From: JASHSH01 sp036490215
GTDB taxonomy: Bacteria; Pseudomonadota; Alphaproteobacteria; Rhodospirillales; Magnetospirillaceae
DNA: 61,762 nt
Assembly: GCA_036490215.1 (NCBI GenBank)
Contig: DASXEH010000074.1
Span: forward strand, 1-61,762
Direction of reading: 5' to 3'
Shown here: positions 56,286-61,762 of the stretch, piece after piece
Numbering within the stretch: the first letter of the stretch is position 1
Layout: the number at the start of each line of letters is the position of its first letter
Translations under genes and position numbers: made by a program
The notes under the pieces: generated by a model
Seen by the model: the letters and a program-made list of their open reading frames with translations, nothing else
The model's database searches: none
What the model was told of the DNA's origin: nothing

Positions 56286-57572
56286 ATGGGCGTCGAGCTT
56301 CTCTACGGCAAAGGACATATCACCGCATCGGTGCCAGCCGGCTGCCGCGAGACGGTGATACGCAAACCGCCGCGCACGCCGCTTGCCGATCCGCGTGGCG
56401 CCATCGCTTCGGTTCTCGCGAAACCAATCGGCGCGCCGCCGCTCGTCGACTACGCCCGCGGCAAGCGCAGCGCCTGCATTTTGATTTGCGACGTCACGCG
56501 GCCCGTTCCCAATCACCTGTTCCTGCGCCCGATGATCGAACAACTGGTGGCTGCCGGCATCGCATTCGACGCGATCACCATTCTTGTCGCGACCGGCTTG
56601 CATCGCCCGAACGAGGGCGAAGAACTGGCGCGCGTGGTGAGCGACCCATGGGTGCTCGAACATGTGAAAGTGGTCAATCATTTCGCGCGTGACGACGCAG
56701 CCCATATCGATCTGGGCTACACCACGGCGCGCCGCGTCCCTGTGAAGCTCGACCGGCGTTTTCTCGAAGCCGATGTGAAGATTTCGACCGGCCTAGTCGA
56801 ACCCCATTTCATGGCCGGCTATTCCGGCGGGCGCAAAGTCGTCGCGCCGGGCGTTGCCCATGCCGACACAATCCGCACCTTCCACTCGGCGGCGTTCATG
56901 GAAGATCCGGCGGCCGCTTCGTGCAACCTGCAGGGCAATCCGCTGCACGAAGCGCAGCTCGAGATCGTCCGCATGGTGGGCGACATCCTCGCCCTCAATA
57001 CGGTCATCAACGAAGCGCGCGAGCTGGTCTTCGTCTCCTTCGGCGAGATCATCGAAAGCCATCTCGCCGCTGTGCGCTTCGTGCAGGACTGGATTCAGGT
57101 GCCGATCGCGCAGCGCTTCAAAACGATCGTCACCTCAGCCGCCGGATATCCGCTCGACCAGACCTATTACCAGACCGTGAAGGGCATGGTGACGCCGGTC
57201 GACATTCTCGCGCCGGGCGGCACATTGATCATCGCGTCGGATTGTTCGGAAGGCATAGGGTCGAAGGAATTCCGCGCGTCGCAGCAGCGCCTCGTCAAAA
57301 TGGGTCCGGACAAATTCTTGCAAAGCATCCTGCCCAAACCGCTCGCCGATATCGACGAGTGGCAGACCGAAATGCAGCTGAAGCCGATGCGCGTCGGACA
57401 TATTCAACTGTTCACGCGTGGGCTGCCGGCGGCCGACCATCATTTGACCGGCGTCCAAATCGTGGCCGATCTCGATACCGCGATCCGCAATGCAACAACC
57501 GCCGCGGGCGACAATGCGGTCGCCTTCATCCCCGAAGGTCCTTACGTCATCCCGAAATACGCAGGCCTGTGA
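56286..57572 (+). CDS. larA: LarA-family nickel-pincer racemase/epimerase
   Basis: A 428-residue protein. The LarA active site is complete by eye. His106 (TGLHRPN), His174 (EPHFMAG) and His200 (TFHS) correspond to the three nickel/catalytic histidines. Lys184 in GGRKVVAPG is the residue that binds the pincer cofactor covalently. Asp69 and Arg72 lie in CDVTRP. The substrate of the family is often, but not always, lactate; related enzymes act on other 2-hydroxy acids and on sugar acids. No lactate dehydrogenase or permease is near; the neighbours are a polyol importer, SorC regulator and FGGY kinase. Start ATG 56286 is taken because upstream codons show no conservation. The larC gene follows after two bases. 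Confidence 0.93.
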   Translation: MGVELLYGKGHITASVPAGCRETVIRKPPRTPLADPRGAIASVLAKPIGAPPLVDYARGKRSACILICDVTRPVPNHLFLRPMIEQLVAAGIAFDAITILVATGLHRPNEGEELARVVSDPWVLEHVKVVNHFARDDAAHIDLGYTTARRVPVKLDRRFLEADVKISTGLVEPHFMAGYSGGRKVVAPGVAHADTIRTFHSAAFMEDPAAASCNLQGNPLHEAQLEIVRMVGDILALNTVINEARELVFVSFGEIIESHLAAVRFVQDWIQVPIAQRFKTIVTSAAGYPLDQTYYQTVKGMVTPVDILAPGGTLIIASDCSEGIGSKEFRASQQRLVKMGPDKFLQSILPKPLADIDEWQTEMQLKPMRVGHIQLFTRGLPAADHHLTGVQIVADLDTAIRNATTAAGDNAVAFIPEGPYVIPKYAGL

Positions 57573-57574
57573 CG

Positions 57575-58768
57575 ATGGCGAGACGCCCTTCGCTGATCCT
57601 TCTCGATCCTGTGGGTGGAATCAGCGGCGATATGTTCGTCGCCGCGATGCTCGACGCATTTCCTGATCTCGCCGAGCCGACACTCGATGCCGTCCGTCGC
57701 TGTGGTTTGCCACAGAGTTGCAAAGTTAAGCTGGTCGAGCGTCAGAGCAATGGCCTGGCAGCGGCTGGCTTCATGTTCGAGGGCGATGCTGCCTCGCCGA
57801 GTGGCGCCTATCCCGATTTCCGGCGGCGTCTGAAAGACGCACCGTTGTCCGAGACTGTCCGCGCGCGGGCTCTGGCGATTCTGGAACTCCTCGGCCAGGC
57901 CGAAGCCTCGGTCCATCGCACGCCGATCGAACAGGTTCATTTCCACGAACTCGCCGACTGGGACACCCAGGCCGACATCGTCGCGGCGGCTGCGATTATC
58001 GACCAGCTCGGCGAAGTCCGTTGGCGCTATCGTCCGCTCCCGCTGGGTTCGGGTATGGTCAAGACTGCCCATGGATTGTTGCCGGTGCCGGCGCCGGCCA
58101 CTGCACATCTGCTCGAAGGTTTCGCAGTCCGCGACGATGGCATTCCCGGCGAACGCGTGACGCCGACCGGCGCGGCCATCCTTCGCTATCTCGTACCCGA
58201 TGCCGAAACGACGAGCCTCTCCGGCCATCTCGTCGCCAAAGGCAGCGGTGCCGGCACGAAGCGGTTCCCTGGTCTACCCAATATCCTGCGCGTCCTCGCT
58301 TTCGCCGAAGAGATGCAGTCATCGGATTCGGTCATGGTGATCGAATTCGATATCGATGATCAGTCGCCGGAGGATCTCGCGACCGGGCTCGACAAGCTGC
58401 GTGCCGTCTCGGGGGTACGCGATGTGGTCACCTTCACCGGCATCGGCAAAAAAGGACGCTGGGTCCACGCCGTCCGCGTGATGGCCGATCCGGCCGCGCG
58501 CGCCGCCGTGGTCGAAACCATCTTCAACGAGACGACGACGCTCGGACTTCGTGTGCGCCAGGAGGAACGTGCGATCGTTCCGCGCCGCGCGGTAACCGTC
58601 GATGACGTGACTGGTCCGGTACGCGTGAAGATCGCCGAGCGGCCCAAAGGCGAGACCGCCAAAGCCGAAGCCAACGATATTGCGCGGGCTGACGGCGCCG
58701 ACGGCCGCAGCGAATTGCGCGATCGCGCGGAGCGGCACGCACTCAAAACGCCTGAGGGCACATCGTGA
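57575..58768 (+). CDS. larC: LarC-type nickel-insertion protein
   Basis: A 397-residue single ORF that inserts nickel into the LarA cofactor. Motifs are LLDPVGGISGDMFVAAMLD near the start, HFHELADWDTQADIV in the middle and TPTGAAILRYLV before the C-terminal ferredoxin-like half, which has a VTFTGIGKKGRWVHAVRV segment. In Lactobacillus plantarum larC is split by a programmed frameshift; here it is continuous. A 56921-start ORF in the same frame overlaps larA and is rejected. The stop overlaps the larE GTG start as GTGA. Confidence 0.93.
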   Translation: MARRPSLILLDPVGGISGDMFVAAMLDAFPDLAEPTLDAVRRCGLPQSCKVKLVERQSNGLAAAGFMFEGDAASPSGAYPDFRRRLKDAPLSETVRARALAILELLGQAEASVHRTPIEQVHFHELADWDTQADIVAAAAIIDQLGEVRWRYRPLPLGSGMVKTAHGLLPVPAPATAHLLEGFAVRDDGIPGERVTPTGAAILRYLVPDAETTSLSGHLVAKGSGAGTKRFPGLPNILRVLAFAEEMQSSDSVMVIEFDIDDQSPEDLATGLDKLRAVSGVRDVVTFTGIGKKGRWVHAVRVMADPAARAAVVETIFNETTTLGLRVRQEERAIVPRRAVTVDDVTGPVRVKIAERPKGETAKAEANDIARADGADGRSELRDRAERHALKTPEGTS

Positions 58769-59571
58769 ATCCGATGGAGAAAAAGCTGCGCGCGGTTCTC
58801 GCTGCTATCGACGCGCCGGTTGTGGCCGTCAGCGGCGGCGTTGACAGTATGACGCTCGCCTACCTCGCGCATCAGGAACAAGGAACGGTGGTGTATATGG
58901 TTCACGCCATATCCCCAGCCGTTCCCGCCGACGCGACGGCGCGTGTTCGCGCTCATGCGTCGCGCCATGGCTGGCGATTGGAAACGATCGATGCCGGTGA
59001 ATTCACCGACCTCGACTATCGCGCCAACCCCGTTAATCGCTGCTATTTCTGCAAGACCAATCTCTACGGCGAGATTGCTGCGCGCTTTGCCGGCACAATT
59101 CTCTCCGGCACCAATACCGACGATCTCGGCGACTTCCGGCCCGGCCTGAAGGCGGCCGCAGAACATGGCGTGCGCCACCCGTTCGTCGAAGCGGGACTTG
59201 CGAAGGTCGATGTTCGGGCGCAGGCGCAGGCGCTCGATCTCCACGATCTTGCCGAGCTTCCCGCCGCGCCGTGTCTCTCAAGCCGGGTCGAAACCGGTAT
59301 TCGTATCGATCCGGCCGATCTTGCGCTGGTCGATTCGGTTGAACGGCAACTGCGCTCCACCTTGGGTGCTGCCGATATCCGCTGCCGCATCACCGCTCAT
59401 GGTGTGCGGATCGAACTGAGCGGCGACACTCTCGACCACCTGCTCTTGCCGACGCGATCGTATGAACGATCAATGATCGAGGCGATGATCGCCGAGGCCG
59501 GTCGGTCTTTCCTCGGCTATGCGCCCTATCGGCGCGGTAGCGCGTTCCTCCGGGATCGGCACCATGCCTGA
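58765..59571 (+). CDS. larE: LarE-type sulfur transferase
   Basis: A 268-residue ATP pyrophosphatase-type enzyme, start GTG 58765 overlapping the larC stop. The PP-loop is VAVSGGVDSMTLAYLA. Cys residues are 93 and 96 (NRCYFCKTNLYGE) and 170 (PAAPCLSSRVETG). In the Lactobacillus enzyme the Cys of the last motif gives up its own sulfur to the pincer cofactor; three-Cys types in other bacteria hold an iron-sulfur cluster. This protein has three Cys in the right zones, so either mechanism is open. Other sequence features are normal in length and order. Confidence 0.93.
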   Translation: MNPMEKKLRAVLAAIDAPVVAVSGGVDSMTLAYLAHQEQGTVVYMVHAISPAVPADATARVRAHASRHGWRLETIDAGEFTDLDYRANPVNRCYFCKTNLYGEIAARFAGTILSGTNTDDLGDFRPGLKAAAEHGVRHPFVEAGLAKVDVRAQAQALDLHDLAELPAAPCLSSRVETGIRIDPADLALVDSVERQLRSTLGAADIRCRITAHGVRIELSGDTLDHLLLPTRSYERSMIEAMIAEAGRSFLGYAPYRRGSAFLRDRHHA

Positions 59572-60229
59572 CGAAGGCATCATTCCCGATTGGCAAAGGC
59601 AAGCGCGGACCGGCGTGCCGGAGGCCGTCCTGTGCGACAGCAAATCGGCTGCCCAGATCGTGCGCGTTCTCGCTCTGGCTGATGACCGCAAACAATCTCT
59701 GTTTCTGACTCGGTTAGGCGAGTCGCGTTTTGGCGAACTCGACGTGGGCTGGCGGCAACGCCTCGATTTCGATCCACTTTCGCAAACGGCGATTCTCAAT
59801 CACGGCCTCTCTCATCCCGTTGTCGCCGGCGTCGGCATCGTCTGCGCCGGGACTTCGGATATGCCCGTGGCGGCGGAGGCGCAGCGTGCCCTGCTCTTCC
59901 AAGGCATCGACGCGCCGTTGATCGGCGATGTCGGCGTGGCGGGGCTCTGGCGACTGCTCGACCGGCTTGACGAAATCCGCCGCTGGCGGATCGTGATCGT
60001 GGCAGCCGGTATGGAAGGCGCGTTGTTCAGCGTCATCGCCGGGCAGGTTCCAGGCCTGGTGATCGCGGTACCGACATCGGTCGGCTATGGCGTCGCCGCC
60101 AATGGCGCAGCCGCCCTCAACAGCGCGCTGGCATCCTGCGCGCCGGGCGTCGTAGTCGTGAACATCGACAACGGGTTTGGCGCCGCCTGCGCCGCGATCA
60201 AGCTTCTTCGGGCCTTTCAGGGCACCTAG
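59564..60229 (+). CDS. larB: LarB-type nicotinic-acid-dinucleotide carboxylase/hydrolase, short N-terminus
   Basis: A 221-residue protein starting at ATG 59564, eight bases inside the larE end. The C-terminal AIR-carboxylase-like domain has VCAGTSDMPVAAEAQRALL, DVGVAGLWRLL, VIVAAGMEGALFSVIAGQV, AVPTSVGYGVAANGAAAL and INNGFGAA-like NIDNGFGAACAAIKLL, all diagnostic of LarB. LarB carboxylates and trims the nicotinate dinucleotide to start pincer synthesis. The usual N-terminal helical segment of about 30 residues is missing, and the DxHR-like position reads DWQR. Activity is still likely since the catalytic domain is intact. Confidence 0.92.
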   Translation: MPDEGIIPDWQRQARTGVPEAVLCDSKSAAQIVRVLALADDRKQSLFLTRLGESRFGELDVGWRQRLDFDPLSQTAILNHGLSHPVVAGVGIVCAGTSDMPVAAEAQRALLFQGIDAPLIGDVGVAGLWRLLDRLDEIRRWRIVIVAAGMEGALFSVIAGQVPGLVIAVPTSVGYGVAANGAAALNSALASCAPGVVVVNIDNGFGAACAAIKLLRAFQGT

Positions 60230-60256
60230 CAATACCTCCGAGGCTGCAGCCCAAGG

Positions 60257-61276
60257 TTGACGCAGTTTCCCGCGATGGGCACACTTCCGCCTAAGGGGTT
60301 GGCGCCGTCTTTCCGGAACGGGGCCGATGAAAACGGGGCAGGAAAATTGGACGTCCTTATCGTCGATGATTCGCCGACCACCAGCGCCATCTTGCAACGG
60401 ACGCTGGAAAAGATGGGCCACCGCGTGGTGGACGTTGTCGGCAATGGCGAAGCGGCCCTGCGCGCCTACCGGGTCAACTACCCCGATCTGGTGACGATGG
60501 ATGTGGTGATGCCCCATGTCGACGGCATCGAGGGCACCAAGAAGATCATCGAATTCGATCCCAACGCCGTCATCGTTATGGTCACCACGCAGGACCGCAT
60601 GACGATCGTCTCGCGCGCATTGGCCGCCGGCGCCCGCGGTTACATCCTGCAACCACTCAATCTTGACGAATTGGCCGAAGCGCTCAAAAAGGCGCCCAGC
60701 CATCGCGCCAAGATCGTGCGCGGCACGATCACCTGGGAATACGACGAAGGTCTCGACGAGGAAGCAACCGGAAAGAAAAAGACGAAGTCCCCGTCGAAGT
60801 TGGCTCCGCCGCCTGCTCCTGTTGCCAGCCAAACGCCAGCCAAACCGGCCGCACGCTTCGATCCGAACCGGCCGCTGCGCGTCCTGGTGGTCGAGGATTC
60901 GCCGGTGACGCTGGCCGTGATGAAAGAGATTCTGGCCGAGCTTGGACATACGGTTGTCGGCACCGCAGGAACCGGCGCAGACGCGTTGGCTGCTTATCGA
61001 GCGCTGAAGCCCGATCTCGTCACGATGGATATCGTGATGCCCGATATGGATGGGATCGAAGCCACGCGCTTGATCACGCAGTCCTTCCCTGATGCGACGG
61101 TCGTGATGGTCACCGGCCAGGGCTGGGAGGGCACCATTGCTCGCGCTTTGGCTGTCGGCGCCAGTGGCTATGTGGTCCAGCCGGTGGGCAAATATAAGCT
61201 GCGCGAAGTCTTGCGCATGGTCCCAAAATTCAAGGCCACGCTGAAGAACGGCGTTCTGGCCTGGGAACCTCGTTAA
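60257..61276 (+). CDS. protein with two CheY-like receiver domains
   Basis: A 339-residue protein with two receivers joined by a basic Lys/Pro/Ala-rich linker (about 171-203). Receiver 1 has Asp37-Asp38, Asp82 (VTMDVVMP) and Thr110; receiver 2 has Glu213-Asp214, Asp258 (VTMDIVMP) and Thr286. In both, the conserved Lys before Pro is Gln: Gln132 (ILQPL) and Gln308 (VVQPV). No output domain is present. The TTG start at 60257 has weak support; ATG 60275 is an alternative. It lies 27 bases after larB, so read-through is possible, but no functional link is evident. Confidence 0.82.
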   Translation: MTQFPAMGTLPPKGLAPSFRNGADENGAGKLDVLIVDDSPTTSAILQRTLEKMGHRVVDVVGNGEAALRAYRVNYPDLVTMDVVMPHVDGIEGTKKIIEFDPNAVIVMVTTQDRMTIVSRALAAGARGYILQPLNLDELAEALKKAPSHRAKIVRGTITWEYDEGLDEEATGKKKTKSPSKLAPPPAPVASQTPAKPAARFDPNRPLRVLVVEDSPVTLAVMKEILAELGHTVVGTAGTGADALAAYRALKPDLVTMDIVMPDMDGIEATRLITQSFPDATVVMVTGQGWEGTIARALAVGASGYVVQPVGKYKLREVLRMVPKFKATLKNGVLAWEPR

Positions 61277-61315
61277 GCCGGGGTTCGTGCAACTCGGCCT
61301 TGGGCTCGATCGGCG

Positions 61316-61516
61316 TCAGTCAGTCGAACGGCTCGCGGAATTGGACCGGGCCACGCTCGCGCCGGAAGCCTTCGCATCTGGCGCGGACGCCTTCGCTTTG
61401 AACGCAGCCAAACCGGCATTAACAGTCGATAGCGCCTCGGCGAAGCGGCGCAGCAGCGGCTGCAATTCAGCTTGGTTGATGCTCGTGGCTTCTGGCCGAT
61501 TCGGGTCTTGAGTCAT
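61316..61516 (-). CDS. possible small Ala-rich protein, unknown
   Basis: A 66-residue ORF starting MTQDPNRPEATSINQ and continuing AELQPLLRRFAEALSTVNAG, which could form one amphipathic helix, followed by an Ala/Ser/Lys-rich tail. A GGTGG-like site precedes it. No family is recognised. The composition could also come from antisense GC-rich sequence, since a plus-strand ORF covers the same bases, so the gene is doubtful. Confidence 0.35.
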   Translation of the reverse strand: MTQDPNRPEATSINQAELQPLLRRFAEALSTVNAGLAAFKAKASAPDAKASGASVARSNSASRSTD

Positions 61517-61762
61517 GGCCCCACCGATCACAATGGCGTGAGGCGATCCTAGCTCAAATACGAGCAGGTGTCATTGAGCCGGGGGCACTCTCCCAATCAC
61601 GGCCTGGAAACACCATGCGGGATGGGCGATGATGCTGGAACCATGCTCTTCGGAGCAGGTTCGGGTGGGGGCATTCGAGCCAGTTGGCGTGGGGCTTCGA
61701 GTGGGGGGATTTCGGGGTTAAAGCCGCATACATACATATGGTATCGGCGCCTCGAGAGATAC
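61517..61762. other. window-end stretch without recognised gene
   Basis: About 245 bases to the right edge contain no convincing ORF, tRNA or terminator. A short AT patch (ACATACATATGGTATC) near 61729-61744 may be a promoter for a gene beyond the window. Confidence 0.4.

Noticed and set aside
56921..57574. 218-codon upstream extension of larC
   Set aside because: Overlaps larA out of frame, and the conserved LarC start motif begins just after ATG 57575.
59714..60949. 411-residue minus-strand ORF across larB and the double receiver
   Set aside because: Runs opposite two well-supported genes; composition is His/Arg/Asp-rich without motifs.

Overview
The window comes from a GC-rich alphaproteobacterium. 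Evidence is the ChvG/ChvI-type two-component pair inside a Wzx/Wzy exopolysaccharide locus, the GTG and ATGA-coupled gene starts, and CoA-dependent aromatic catabolism genes. I cannot name the genus from sequence alone. No rRNA, tRNA, CRISPR array or insertion sequence was recognised.

Region 1 (1-25.5 kb) is an exopolysaccharide (EPS) locus. It encodes sugar nucleotide supply (GalE, ManC), a polyprenyl-phosphate sugar-1-phosphate transferase, five glycosyltransferases, a Wzx-type flippase and a Wzy-type polymerase. It also encodes a Wzc/ExoP tyrosine autokinase, a Wza-type export protein, an outer-membrane beta-barrel, an acyltransferase, a beta-helix lyase-like protein and a 5'-truncated FkbM methyltransferase. 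Embedded in it are a ChvG-like histidine kinase, a ChvI-like response regulator and a small lipoprotein with unusually long gene overlaps, plus a divergent Pro/Ala-rich membrane-anchored protein of unknown function.

Region 2 (25.6-48.2 kb) looks like an aromatic amino-acid / 2-aminobenzoyl-CoA catabolic island. One operon holds the fused 2-aminobenzoyl-CoA monooxygenase/reductase, a short-chain dehydrogenase (SDR), a crotonase and an acyl-CoA dehydrogenase. A second holds glutaryl-CoA dehydrogenase, a hotdog thioesterase and a Rid-family protein. Next to them are a kynurenine-formamidase-like cyclase, two divergent CrtI-like flavoproteins, an indolepyruvate oxidoreductase pair (IorA/IorB) and a complete oligopeptide-type ABC importer. 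Three MarR regulators lie in the block, two of them close paralogues at its edges, and a perfect MarR-like palindrome sits between the importer and gcdH. No aryl-CoA ligase is present.

Region 3 (48.2-56.1 kb, minus strand) is a polyol/pentose utilisation operon: FGGY kinase, SorC-family regulator, sugar-alcohol ABC importer (binding protein, two permeases, ATPase) and an SDR. Divergently transcribed from it (56.3-60.2 kb) is a compact larA-larC-larE-larB operon for a nickel-pincer racemase/epimerase and its cofactor. The pairing with sugar genes and the absence of any lactate gene suggest a non-lactate substrate. The window ends with a protein carrying two receiver domains, both with Gln in place of the conserved Lys, and a doubtful small ORF.
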